Below are positions 10,262 to 20,729 of a stretch of 64,000 nucleotides of DNA, in pieces. Within the stretch, counting starts at the first letter, position 1. Every line of letters begins with the position of its first letter. A program made the translations under genes and the position numbers. The stretch comes from Leptidea sinapis (lineage: Eukaryota > Arthropoda > Insecta > Lepidoptera > Pieridae): assembly GCF_905404315.1 (NCBI RefSeq), contig NC_066267.1:6958501-7022500 (forward strand), read 5' to 3'. Under the pieces are notes generated by a model that was not told the origin of the DNA, did not search any database, and was given only the letters and a program-made list of their open reading frames with translations.

Positions 10262-10399
10262 CTTTGCACATGGTCAAATAAACGTTACATGCTCACAAAT
10301 AGGATCACCTCGAAATTTGTTTATTTACAGCCCAAACAATAATAAAACTATAAATGTAGTCTATAAGCAAGTATTGTATACAGAAATTTTAAAAATATG

Positions 10400-11150
10400 T
10401 AATAAAAATAATGTGTGAATGTACAATATAATATGTACTAAATGTATTTGTCATATGTAATATGTATAATATAAAATGTAAACAATTGTTCTTACTCTTA
10501 ACTTGTAATTATTTCAATTAATTAATTTGATATACTTTTTACACACCGCAAGTTTAATGGTCGAGTAAGTCTCTCGATATCTAAGATAGAATCTATATTA
10601 TCTAAGTTAATAAATGGATCCTCGAATGTTTTTTATACAATTGAACACGTTCTGGTCGTCTCGTCCCTCACTGTCATAAAAAAAAACTTAAAAAAAAACG
10701 TATGAGCTTAATTTTAAAAAAGCTTAATTTGATGCCCCAAATTAAACTTGTTTCTGGTAAGTATAGGTAGTTCATATAATAGGTAATCTTTTTAAAAGTA
10801 TTGATTTTTTTTTTGTTTTGTTTATTAGCGGGTTTAAGGTTAAATTTCTATAAATTTAGGTAGATGTACGCGACTCCCTTGGTCCTATCCCATCCCTAAC
10901 TATAATATATACCTACCCTAAACAGCTCTTCGCTGTAGCACATAAATCAAATCAAAACCAGTATTACTCCCTAATAATATACCCAGAATGATGTGGAAAT
11001 ATTAACATTATTTGCAAGGAGCCATGATTATTATTATCAACTCATTTTAATTTCGAACAGTCTGGACACAAAACCAACAAAATCGAAGCGACAAAAATCG
11101 GTTTTGAAGTTCAAATCTTTCATACTTAGACCACTTATACGTCTATATTA
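10400..11150. other. AT-rich stretch with no recognised gene
   Basis: Only short spurious frames are present. A LINE-tail scrap (GTCGTCTCGTCCCTCA...) may lie near 10650. Confidence 0.45.
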
Positions 11151-11152
11151 TA

Positions 11153-11495
11153 CAGGATGTCCCAAAGTAATGGGACATGAAGGGAAAGTACCTTTAATAT
11201 CGAAGATAGGCTATTTTACTGAAAGAAGACTATGTTATTTTTAAAAGTTAGTAATTCTGCATTCAAAGATTCTCTAAAAATGGCATTCTTTCGATTGGCA
11301 TCATAAGAGTAGGGGTGTTTTTGTTTTACACTTAAGTCGGTTCCATTCCCAGACGAGGTAAGTAATTTTTATAGAATCTTTGAATGCAGAATTACTAACT
11401 TTTAAAAATAACATAAAGTCTTCTTTCAGTAAAATAGCCTATCTTCGATATTTAAGGTACTTTCCCTTCATGTCCCATAACTTTGGGACATCCTG
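11153..11495. mobile_element. foldback MITE, mariner-like ends, copy 1
   Basis: The ends CAGGATGTCCCAAAG and the complement of CTTTGGGACATCCTG are flanked by TA on each side (11151-11152, 11496-11497). The inverted arms extend about 120 bp inward (GAATGCAGAATTACTAACTT on the right, its complement on the left). A TA target and GGGACATCCTGTA ends fit a Tc1/mariner-mobilised MITE. A second copy lies at 34399-34786. Confidence 0.88.
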
Positions 11496-11583
11496 TATAC
11501 AGTATAATTTACCTGTATACCTTGGATTATTACCTTGTGTTTATAAGAAAATTAATTGCTATTAACAAACGCTTAGATAATTT

Positions 11584-11756
11584 ATACGTCTAGGTTGAGT
11601 GTATTGCTATTAGACAATCGATAAAAATAGGCCAAGAATATTAGTTTAGTGTGCGTGAAAAGCTACATGTTACACTCGCGATTTCTGAATTGCTCAAAGA
11701 GAAGTTAGTTCTAAAGTCTATTTTTTTCGACTTTTTCTCAACTGTCATAGACGTAT
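11584..11756. mobile_element. small MITE with ATACGTCTA ends, copy 1
   Basis: The left end ATACGTCTA and right end TAGACGTAT are inverted repeats enclosing about 170 bp (TGTGCGTGA...ACACTCGCGATTT...). A second copy occurs at 50371-50551 in the same orientation. The superfamily is not assigned. Confidence 0.65.
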
Positions 11757-12153
11757 AGATGATCTAAGCGAATAATATTATTATAATGTACAGTTACTTA
11801 CTGTGTTCCGATACATAGAAAACATATTATTAATATTATTGTTGTCAATGTAATATTTTTTCTCAACATTTTGTGTCGCAGCACTAAGTATCACATTCAC
11901 ACGACCTGTTCAATTGACTTTTAGAGATAAACTCGATTCTTGAGATATCGCGGCGATCACGGCTTTGTTCAGACAATTATTAATCGACATCGAGTTGTAC
12001 ATTATTAGTAATTTAAATGAAGATAATATAATCGTAATTACTATTGAGAATTAATCGACCTATATAGATTACATACTTACACAAAATTAAAATACATTTT
12101 ATTTTTCATGGATGTTAATTTTTTTTTCCACACAGTCATTCTTTTAATATTAT

Positions 12154-12803
12154 TCCTACTAATATTATAAATGTGAATGTAATTTTGTTTGCTACTCTTT
12201 CACGCCTAAACCACTGAACCGCTTCTGATGAAATTTAGTACAGAGATAGACTAGAGCCTGGAAAAGGACACAGGCTACTTTTAATTGCGAAATAATTGAT
12301 GGAAGGTTTATAAGTGGGGAAATAGGGTATGGAAAATTGTATGAAAGTTCGTCATTATAGAAGATGACAACATTAAATTTTGTATTGAGGCACTTATCAA
12401 GTGGAGGAAAAAAAATTGTTTTTAAAATTTCGACCTGTGTATGGATGAAATATATGGAGGACCAATGGCCAAATGACCGGATGACAGTCTGCATGGGAAT
12501 TCTTAATTTCGGAGGTAAACCATCAAACTTTGTAATGAGACACATGATAACAAGTAATTTAGAAAAATTTGTTTGATTTTTGAAACTTTGGCCTACATTG
12601 GGGATGAAATAGGAGATTAAAACTCGCAGTTAAATACTATTAAAGAGACTGTCCACATTGGCAAGGGCTGTATCGTAAAATAGCGCCGCCAGCAGCGAAA
12701 AAAGAACAGTTTGTAAGTATGTGTATTATTTGAAAAATATCCTAAAAAAACTAAAAAATGCTGCCCAAAGTAAGTGTTCCACGCGGACGAAGTCGCGGGT
12801 TTA
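12154..12803 (+). mobile_element. Helitron-type element, TCCTACTAATATTAT family
   Basis: It begins TCCTACTAATATTATAAATG, followed by CACTGAACCGCTTCTGATGA, and ends near GCGGACGAAGTCGCGGGT; both ends are standard for a very common lepidopteran Helitron family. The terminal CTAG seen in the related copy at 31980-32861 is mutated here. No coding capacity. Confidence 0.75.
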
Positions 12804-12839
12804 AGATAAAACTTATATTTGAATTTGTCATGTTTTTAA

Positions 12840-13450
12840 AGTGATAACCCTCACTTCTGGGATTAATTACACAAATAAAACTCAAAACAAAATTGTAGAA
12901 CGATGCGGGTCCTCGAACCCGCGACCTCTCGCGTTCCGTGCGAGATGAAACCACAACTTAAGAGTTGAACAAAGCATACAAGATTTTATAAACGATACGT
13001 CACTCGAATGGTTGGCTCAGTTCGAAAGAGCACTCGCACGGAACGCGAGAGGTCGCGGGTTCGAGTTCCGCATCCGTCATAAATATTTGTTTTCAGTTTT
13101 ATTTATGTTATTAATCCCAGAAATGAGGGTTTAAAATTTTAAAAACATAACAAATTGTTTAGATTAGCCAGAGCGACATCTCAAGTCAATTTCCTAATAT
13201 GCAAATATTGGGGTTGAGCAGGTTATCTACTGTAAAGTAGATCCTGTAGATGAAGCCACAACCTGAGAGTTGTACAAAGACACGTCAAGATTTATGAACT
13301 TTACGTCACTCGAACGGTTGGCTCAGCGGAAGAGTGCTCGCGCGAGAGGTCGCGGGTGCGAGTCCCGCATCGTTCATAAGATTTTGTTTTCAGTTTAATT
13401 TGAGTTAATTAATTTTAGTATCGATATACACTGAGAAATAAATTAAAAAC
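12840..13450. repeat. cluster of three tRNA-like repeat copies, one inverted
   Basis: Minus copy 12840-12995, plus copy about 13000-13190, plus copy about 13200-13450. The shared unit is a tRNA-like head followed by a TTTTGTTTTCAGTTT... body with AAATGAGGGTT and CATCTCAAGTCAATTTCC. The third copy has lost the seven-base anticodon loop exactly (CTCGC joined to GCGAG). Confidence 0.75.
13006..13079 (+). other. tRNA-like cloverleaf within the dispersed repeat
   Basis: The spacing fits a full cloverleaf: 7-nt acceptor, two bases, D stem GCTC/GAGC, anticodon stem CTCGC/GCGAG with loop ACGGAAC, 5-nt variable region, T stem GCGGG/TCCGC with loop TTCGAGT, then the 3' acceptor. In other copies the acceptor pairs better (GAACGGT with ATCGTTC). 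Position 33 is C rather than U, and the anticodon would read GGA without a serine-type long variable arm, so this is a tRNA-derived repeat head with Pol III A and B boxes rather than a working tRNA. Confidence 0.6.
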
Positions 13451-13980
13451 CTATAAAATCTTTAAGAGATTCTGTTTTGAATCATATTAAGTATAATTAT
13501 TTTAGAATTGGGATATTTGGAAGTGAAGATTATGATATGAGACCATCCAAGACCTAAAATAAAAATTACATACTTAACAAGCGGACAAATATAGGCGTCC
13601 TGTCCTAATGTTGATTAAATAATAGGAAACAAAGAAAACACTCCAAACCTTTGAACGACTAAATTAATCTATCCCTAGGTCTGTCCCTATAAGGGATCAG
13701 CCCTCGAAATACTTACACTAAGTACACGCGACTCTGCGATTTTGGGCTATTCCTTGCGTAAAATGTTTATAAAAATATTGTTAGTAATCAGTATGTATAA
13801 TAGATACCAGTATGTATACCTTAGATTAACGACTGGTCTCCGCTCCGCTCCTACTTGAACTAGTTATTTATTTAATTAAATTACGTTACATGCGACTTAG
13901 TTACTAAACAAAATTGTAGTACTAAATAAATATCACATGCACCTCGTAATAAGGCATACTAATGAACGACAGAGGGGCAG
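13450..13980. other. no gene recognised
   Basis: AT-rich DNA between a tRNA-like repeat cluster and a LINE fragment. Nothing supportable was seen. Confidence 0.45.
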
Positions 13981-13984
13981 ACAT

Positions 13985-14269
13985 TCAAATATATTTTTCC
14001 TCTAGGTATTCTTTAATAGAATAGGAACAGTTTTCCAAAAGTAACTTTTTCAAAGAGGTTATGAATTTTTTAATATTGGTTTCGGCTTTTAAGTGTTCTG
14101 GTAACTTATTATAAATTTTAACTGACATTGGGTAGGGACCGGAACTGTGTAATGTTAATTTAGAGTTAATTTGCATAAGATTATTTTTATAGCGAGGTGT
14201 GTTGTGCCGGGGCACGTCTATGATTATAGTTACCGCAGGAGTAGTCGCAAAGTGCGGCAAATAACGCAC
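13985..14269 (-). pseudogene. non-LTR retrotransposon ORF2 C-terminal fragment
   Basis: The frame contains YNKLPEHLKAETNIKKFITS and KKLLLENCSYSIKEYLEE, the usual end of jockey/CR1-like ORF2 proteins after the reverse transcriptase. Only the last about 90 residues remain, so it is a 5'-truncated insertion on the minus strand. Confidence 0.7.
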
Positions 14270-14413
14270 AACGTGTGACGTTGACGTGCCACATGTGTGC
14301 TAAAAATTGTGACTAAAATGGTTGCATAGTAAGACTTTGTAAAAATAATACTACAAGAAATAAGAAAGACACTGGGATCACATATCATCAGTAAATATTT
14401 TGTATTTTATTAA

Positions 14414-14450
14414 TCTAATATATAAAATTCTCGTGTCATGGTGTTAAACC
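14414..14450 (+). mobile_element. Lep1-type Helitron 5' end scrap
   Basis: TCTAATATATAAAATTCTCG then TGTCATGGTGTTAAAC matches the start of the full copy at 34903-35193. It stops abruptly where the LINE begins. Confidence 0.6.
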
Positions 14451-15698
14451 GTTCGTTAAATGATCGTTCCGATGGGGCCGTGTTGTTGAGTGGACGTGCG
14501 TCGTAACGCTTGTGCTTCGCACTGTAGTTTAGTTCACCGTGTACATAATGTTATCTTAGACGCTGGCCCAATTCATGAGATATGACGGGCCAATTAATTA
14601 TTATTAATGAGTTTCTAACGTTTGTACAAAACAAATTGGATATACTAGACGAACAAAGTATCACCCAGATTTGTGCTACCAATTTTACAGACACAGAAAT
14701 TGAAGATGGAAAGGGTATTCTGTATAAATCGTGTGGTGATAAAGTGAGACATGTGCAGCGTAAAGGAGATGACAAGAAAAAACGGAATATCAAGGATGTT
14801 ATTAGGTTATTGAAGGAAGTAGACCCCGATGCGCCGCCTAACTTTGTTGCCAAGGACTTAAACCGGTTGCCACCAGTTTTGTTTGACCATGTTCATGTTA
14901 CACGAATTTTGAAGGATATGTTGAATATGAAAAACGATCTTGTAAAATTTCAGTTAAAAATGAGTGCTGGACTTGCTGAAATACGCAACTCCATTCAACA
15001 ATTAATAGAAAAAATTAATATGACGACTCCCCAAAAGAGGAATTCTTCATTAACAGCTGCGACTCCGCCATCACTGCAACCTACTCCTGCAAGAGTAGCA
15101 CGGAGTTCGATTACACCGACCAACCGTAAAAACGTGCATAAGAGAGCAGACTTATCATCACAGTCGAATTCGCTTCCGCCTGTGACAGTACCACCGCCTG
15201 CACGCACCCTGCGACGTAAATGCGTATACTTCGACCTATCGCGATATCGTTTTCGAAACGGCCCGACCGCGGCAAACAAGAAGCGCCCGAATGGCACATG
15301 TGTGTGCGGGTCAATCTAGTGTAACAGCTTACGCTGCGCCTGCCGTGGTGAGCGATGCGTCGAGTCATAACGAAACAATGACGCATGTTAAGAATGCGAC
15401 ATTTACGGTTGTAGAAAATAAAAAGAAATTGAGATATATGCGAGGAACAGGAACCTCAGACGCACAGTGTAAAATCAAAGTAGCGGACCCCCATTGCTAC
15501 ATATATATTTCTCGTGCCCAGAAATCGGTCTCTGTAGATAATATTTTACACCATATTGCGGACATGGGTGAAGAATGCATATGCGTCGAGCAGCTCATAC
15601 AGCGACATAAAACATCCTTTAATTCTTTTAAAGTTACGATACCTACCCAGAAACTTGAAATCTTTTTGGATGGGAAGTTTTGCCCTGCTGGGTTGGTA

Positions 15699-17003
15699 TA
15701 TATAGGATCTTTCATTAAGGGCTTCCTATCTTCAAATTTAAATAAAACAAAATTTATGTTAGATATCATCAACAATTTTTATTCGTTTGAAAGGCCTATC
15801 GATGCCATTATGTGTGGAATATAACATCGTTCAAATGTCCGCCCCAGCTTCTCTGGGTGGCGCGCATCCGAAATGTCCTTTTTTCCATGACGCTGGTGCA
15901 TAAATCAGGCTGAATTTGACCGATGGCATGGGTTATGTTGGCTTTGAGGGCCGCTGTGGTTTGCGCCTTATTCGCTTAGACTTGCGACTTAAGAAAACCC
16001 CACAAGAAATAGTCTAATGGGGTCAAATCGCACGATCTCGGTGGCCAGTTCACATCATCTCCACGTGAGATGACCATGCCATCGAACCGCTCATGCAGAA
16101 TGTCCAATGTGGCATGAGCTGTGTGGCACGTAGCGCCGTCCTGTTGAAACCATATGTCGTTGGTGTCCATATCATCCAATTCAGGCCAAAAGAAGTTGGT
16201 AATCATCGACCTATAGCGCTCTCCGTTTACGGTGATGGCCTGGCCAACGTCGTTTTCAAAGAAATATGGACCGATGATGCCGCCAGCCCAAAATCCACAC
16301 CAAACAGTGACTTTTTCGGGATGCATTGGACGCTCTTGGATCTCATGTGGATTTGTATCGGCCCAAATTCGACAATTTTGTTTGTTCACGTACCCATTCA
16401 TCCACAAATGGGCCTCATCGCTGAAGATGATTTTCGATGAAAATTAGGGTCAGTTGCCAACTGCTCCAGAGCCCATTCAGCGAACACAAGTCTTTGTCTA
16501 TGGTCGTTTACCTGCAGCTCCTGGGTCAGTTGAATTTTGTACGGGTGCAGGCCCAAGTCACGACGCAAAATTCGCCAAGTTGTGGTCTGTGAAAGGCCGA
16601 GTTCTTGTGAGCGACGCGAAATCGACTGCCTCGGATTCTCCTGCATGCTCTCACGGACAGCGGCGATGTTTTCGGTAGATCTTGCGTTTCGTCGACGTAC
16701 GGGTGTTAGTTGATCGTTTACTGAACCAGTGGACTCAAATTTATCCACCACACTGCGAATAGTCCTCTCGGTAGGACGATTATGGCGCCCGTAAATTGGG
16801 CGAAGCGCGCGGAGCGTTGCCGAACAGAACACCCATTTTAATAAAACAATTTTATCATTTGCACGTGTTGTTGAACGCTATATCCATCCATAGTGATTTG
16901 GCAAAACAGACTGAATAAATGACAGCCAATTTGACAGATGTAGCTTCAACAAGATGGCCGCTATCAACTGTACAAGTTCGGAAGTCCCTATTGAAAGACC
17001 CTT
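15699..17003 (-). mobile_element. mariner-type element, DD41D, in LINE ORF1
   Basis: It is about 1.3 kb long. Imperfect terminal inverted repeats pair GGATCTTTCATTAAGGGCTTCC (left) with the complement of GGAAGTCCCTATTGAAAGACC (right). TA lies at 15697-15698 and 17004-17005; removing the element with one TA restores the ORF1 frame. The transposase on the minus strand is split into two overlapping frames. The spacing of the second and third catalytic Asp gives DD41D (rosa-like). Confidence 0.85.
15806..16832 (-). pseudogene. DD41D mariner-like transposase, frame-shifted
   Basis: The N-terminal frame (16832-16398) holds paired helix-turn-helix DNA-binding domains (STLRALRPIYGRHNRPT; then LGLSQTTTWRILRRDLGLHPYK). 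The catalytic frame (16407-15976) holds MWMNGYVNKQNCRIW, EKVTVWCGFWAGGIIGPYF, WFQQDGATCHTA (second Asp) and CDLTPLDYFLWGFLKS (third Asp, 41 residues between). The frames overlap near 16400, where a small indel broke the gene just around the first catalytic Asp. The frame closes downstream near 15806. Confidence 0.85.
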
Positions 17004-17088
17004 TAGATGGTACAAAGAGCGATATACGAAGACCGCCGCTAAATATGATCAATAATGTCAGTACAGTATTACCTATAAACTAACTCCG

Positions 17089-18860
17089 TATGGTTTCGTT
17101 TAATTGTAAAAGCATTAAGCGTTCCATAGATGCTGTGAGAAAAATTTGTAAAACCGCTGATATTATAGCGCTTCAGGAGATGTAGCTTCTCCAGCACGAC
17201 CTCGACTTTAGACATCAGATAGATGATAATTTTGCATCATTCTCAAAGTCATCCGTGGACTCCTCAGCTGGGATATTGCGTGGACGTCCCTACGGAGGTT
17301 TAACTATCATGTGGCGTAAGCCTCTTTTTAATAATGTAACTGTAGTGGATTGTGAGAGTGATAGGTTGGCGGCTGTCAAAATTAGTTCTGTGGATCGCCA
17401 TTTATTACTATTTAACGTATATATGCCTATTGATATAGAAGATAATTTGCCAGAGTTCACGGATATTCTTAGTAGGATGAGTGCAGTGATTGAAGAATGT
17501 GGGATTGAGACCGTATTTATGCTCGGTGACTACAACGCGCACCCCTCAGCTAGATTCGGCAGAGAGATGTCATTTTGTGAGGAGCAATGATGGGTTTGTG
17601 CGGATATAGATGCATTAAGAGCAGACTCGGGAACATTTTCCTTCCTTAGTGAGTCTCATGGAACGACCAAGTGGCTGGATCATTGCTTGACAACTATTGC
17701 TGCACAAAATACAGTTGTAGGTATGTGTGTATGTGGATAAGTGTTAGTTGGTCTGATCATTTCCCACTGTTTGTTAACTGTGATATTAAGATTATAACTA
17801 AAAAAGTAGATAGTAAGGAATGTAATTTTCGTCCCGGTCTCTCTACAGACTCGGCAATTCTGTCTCTAAAGCATGCCATGAATTATAATAAAAGTCGTGA
17901 AACATCAATCTATGCGTGTTTCCTGGATCTGAGTCGCGCATTTGATCTTGTTAATTACAATATATTATGGAGAAAAATGCGTTACTCAAACGACCACAGC
18001 GGTATTGTCGGGTTGATGAGATATTGGTACAAGAATCAAACGAACATTGTGCGTTGGGGCGACACAGCCTCTAGTGAGTTTAGATTAGAGTGTGGTGTAC
18101 GTCAGGGGGGCTAACCTCTCCGGACCTGTTTAATCTTTACGTTAATGACCTAATTGGGGGGCTGAGTTTCACTGGCATCGGTTGTCATATTGACGGAGTT
18201 TGTTTTAACAACTTAAGCTACGCTGATGACATGGTGCCACTTAGCCCCTCAATAAATGGTCTTCGTAAATTAGTATCGATTTGCGAAAGTTACGCCTTAA
18301 GACATGGATTAAAATACAATGTACGCAAATCAGAAATGTTGATCTTTAGAGCTGGTAAAGGTCCGGAGAGGATACCACCAGTTTTGTTAGATGGGACACC
18401 AGTTCGGGTTGTGCAACAGTTCAGGTATCTCGGACACATGTCGACGGGGTCCCTCAGCGACGACCTTGACATAGAGCGAGAGCGAAGGTCACTGGCAATA
18501 AGGTGCAACATGATCGCTCGCCGATTTTCTCGGTGCACTGAGGATGTTAAAGTTACGTCGTTTAATGCGTACTGTATGAGTTTTTATACTTCACAATTAT
18601 GGATCAACTACACCAAAAGATCCTTTAACATCCTCAGGGTTCAATATAATGATGTCCTTCGCATTTTATTAAAAATGCCGAGGTATTGTAGCGCGTCGGG
18701 CATGTTCTCCGACGCTGTTATACGGAATAGAATAGCGGGTTTCTGGGAAACCGTCCGTAATACTAATAATAAGATGATTAAAGTCGTCGCTGAGGCATCC
18801 CTTGACAATGTGTTTTACAAACACTGGCTAAGGGTACACCAGATCCCTAACGTAAAATGA
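17089..18860 (+). pseudogene. LINE ORF2: endonuclease and reverse transcriptase, broken
   Basis: Starts MVSFNCKSIKRSIDAVRK. The APE-type endonuclease includes IIALQEM (then a stop), GGLTIMWRKP, MLGDYNAHPSARFG and WSDHFPLF. The RT includes FRPGLSTDSAI, ACFLDLSRAFDLVNYN, the GVRQGG box (followed by a stop where LTSPDLFNLYVNDL resumes), and the catalytic LSYADDMV. The frame from 18090 to 18860 is open. The text between endonuclease and RT is shortened near 17815. In the family this protein nicks DNA and primes cDNA synthesis. Confidence 0.85.
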
Positions 18861-19069
18861 CTATTTATTTTTATTTTTTTTGAAGTGACTTTAATTTTAT
18901 ATTAATTAATTAATTATCTTCATACATATTCTTTTTTATAATTTTAAAATATTTTGACTACCTACTTATATGTAAACATGTTTTCTATGGGTCCCTCACC
19001 TGCAATAAAATGATTTTATTTATTATTTATTATAAAAATATCCATGCCCTGTAGTGTCACATCGGCTAC

Positions 19070-19690
19070 TGCAACGGCGCAGGCACTAGGATCATCCGAA
19101 GGGAAACAAACCCTGCCCCAAGGGTAGGATGCAAAAAAGGAACGCATCCTAGCTCAATCTGCTGACTTGTAGTGCCAAACGCGGCGGGTTCCTGGTTGTC
19201 TGCGACGTTGGCGTCGGATAGGCACTACACTCCTGACCAGGCAATGATCGGACGTTCCGAGAGGGGCGTCGACAAAGATCTGGTAACCATCGGGATGTGT
19301 AGTCAGCAAAAGATCCAATAAGGACGGCATGTGGCTATCCACATCCGGGAGCCGCGTTGGCGACTCAACCAATTGGGACAGACCATACCCCAAGGCGAAA
19401 TTATGCACAGATCGCCCTGCGTAGTCTGTGGTACGTGATCCAAGCCATTCGGCATTGTGCCCGTTGAAATCACTCAAGACTACGATTTCAGCGGAGGGGA
19501 TCTGTTCAAGCACGTCAATTGCCGCTTGAACGCAGCCCATGAGATGATCGGTTTCTGCGTTACCACTATGGGACCTGTAGACACACGCATAGATGCGGAC
19601 GCGGTCCTCTAAATCTACGCGGAGCCAGAGAGTGGACAAAATTGCCGAGACGGCGACAGCAGATATCTTCCCTAACGTAGGTACACACTA
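19070..19690 (-). pseudogene. LINE endonuclease fragment (jockey-like)
   Basis: A 161-codon open frame on the minus strand has RIYACVYRSHSGNAETDHL, EIVVLSDFNGHNAEWLGS (the GDFNAHN active-site block) and LGTSDHCLVRSVVPI (the SDH block). It is an APE-type endonuclease from the N-terminus of ORF2, cut off at both ends and unrelated in detail to the LINE just upstream. Confidence 0.82.
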
Positions 19691-19707
19691 CCCCGGCATG
19701 AGGCAAA

Positions 19708-20041
19708 AATAGTTTTAATAAAACTAAAAAACACGCTTTATATAAAATTCAACTAAAAAGATAGAAAATAAATCTTAATTAATTTAAATTGAAAATAGTG
19801 TAAAAAAATATATTTCATTATAAACAAAAGCGTGGGGTGTAGAAGAATTATTATTTTAAAAATATTTTTTTTACAGAGAAATATATATTTTTTTAATAAT
19901 TCTTCTACACCCTGCGCTTTTGTTTATAAAGAAATATATTGTTTTACACTATTTTCAATTTAAATTAATTAAAATTTATTTTCTATTTTTTAGTTGAATT
20001 TTATATAAAGCGTTCTTTTTTTTAGTTTTTTTTAAACTATT
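19708..20041. mobile_element. 330-bp near-perfect palindrome (foldback MITE)
   Basis: The left arm from AATAGTTTTAATAAAACT through ACAAAAGCGTGGGGTGTAGA and the right arm ending AAACTATT are reverse complements over about 160 bp each, meeting at an AT-rich centre near 19875. There is no coding capacity. No clear target duplication was found. It would extrude as a long hairpin. Confidence 0.82.
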
Positions 20042-20519
20042 ATGTATTTTTAATTTTTTAGTTAAATTTTTTAGATTGAATGTAGGGATTTTAATATCTG
20101 CGAATAAAAATATTTTAGTTAATTGGAAGATTCCAATTAAAAAATTAAAAATAATCCACTTAATTCAGCTAGCCGGAGATACCGAACTAGCTCTTATAAT
20201 AAGTAGCTCAGTTAAATCACGAATTAATAATTTATAATGGAAACAGAATACTTAAACAGCGCCATCTTTTCGTAAATAAAAACATTACTTCATCATTACA
20301 GAATCATTTGTATACGCGTATATTCCATGATATCATTTCATAGTTGCCTTAAGATTTTATTAAAATGCTGCTAGATGGCGTGAAACACAAATTCACTGCC
20401 ATCTATTCGCTTTTAAACGAATTAGATACTATAATTTTGTGGAACTGTCTTGACATGTCGCGCGGTTCCTTTGTAGTTTACAATAAATTACTAGATGGTG
20501 CTTATTAGTGATTTATTTA

Positions 20520-20720
20520 TTCTAAAAGTATATAAATTGACAAAAATCTTATTTTGCATATTGAATAATGGAATAATCTTGCCAAATTAGTGTAATGTCA
20601 TCGGTCCTCGATAAATCTACAAAGTTTGAACGAAATCTGGCCGTTTAAAGTAGGTCAAAATCGCGCCCAAAGAAGACGGTTACAAACATACAAACATACA
20701 GGTGAAGCTAATAAAAAAAA
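20520..20720 (+). repeat. dispersed repeat, CATCGGTCCTCGATAAATCTA family, copy 1
   Basis: Shares about 200 bp with 62525-62727, including ACGAAATCTGGCCGTTTAAA and CAGGTGAAGCTAATAAAAA. Class unknown; non-coding. Confidence 0.75.
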
Positions 20721-20729
20721 ATAGCGTAG

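Larger units (their letters stand above)
8937..10395 (+). pseudogene. Helitron helicase (Rep/Hel C-terminal) fragment split by two MITEs
   Basis: Three plus-strand pieces carry the conserved C-terminus of Helitron Pif1-like helicases: 8937-9094 (LKVGSPIIL, LNSPNLCHGTRL, with one in-frame stop near 8970), 9575-9726 (IPRIPLI, FKRLQFPVKLAYRMTINKAQG, then GVNLKEPCFA) and 10270-10395 (HGQINVTCSQIGSPRNLFIY to a stop). Removing the two intervening elements with one target-duplication copy each returns a single continuous frame, which proves the order of events. The helicase would unwind DNA during rolling-circle transposition. This copy lacks its N-terminal part and is inactive. Confidence 0.88.
14582..17082 (+). 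pseudogene. LINE ORF1 (RRM-like), split by mariner
   Basis: The N-terminal part (14582-15319) has a helical region with a coiled-coil-like stretch (DMLNMKNDLVKFQLKMSAGL) and a Ser/Pro/Arg-rich linker. After a frameshift near 15290 the second part (to 15698) carries an RRM-like C-terminal fold: CYIYISRAQKSVSVDNILHH, then FKVTIPTQKLEIFLDGKFCP. In this group ORF1 binds element RNA. The frame continues past the mariner at 17006 (DGTKSDIRRPPLNM...) to TAA at 17080-17082, so the insertion cut the very end of ORF1. Confidence 0.75.
14453..19040 (+). mobile_element. two-ORF LINE interrupted by a DD41D mariner
   Basis: ORF1 (14582 to 17082 when the mariner is skipped) is followed six bases later by ORF2 (starts 17089), with endonuclease then reverse transcriptase. 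The element ends in an AATAAAATGATTTTATTTAT tail near 19040. The architecture fits the CR1/L2 group, but the clade is not certain. ORF1 is frame-shifted near 15290 and ORF2 has stops at about 17182, 17588 and 18111 and an internal deletion near 17815, so the LINE is dead. Its upstream 110 bp may be the 5' UTR. Confidence 0.82.

Noticed and set aside
13006..13079. Functional tRNA gene
   Set aside because: Cloverleaf spacing is good, but the acceptor stem has mismatches, position 33 is C, the anticodon does not fit the arm structure, and several truncated copies exist. A tRNA-derived repeat is the better call.
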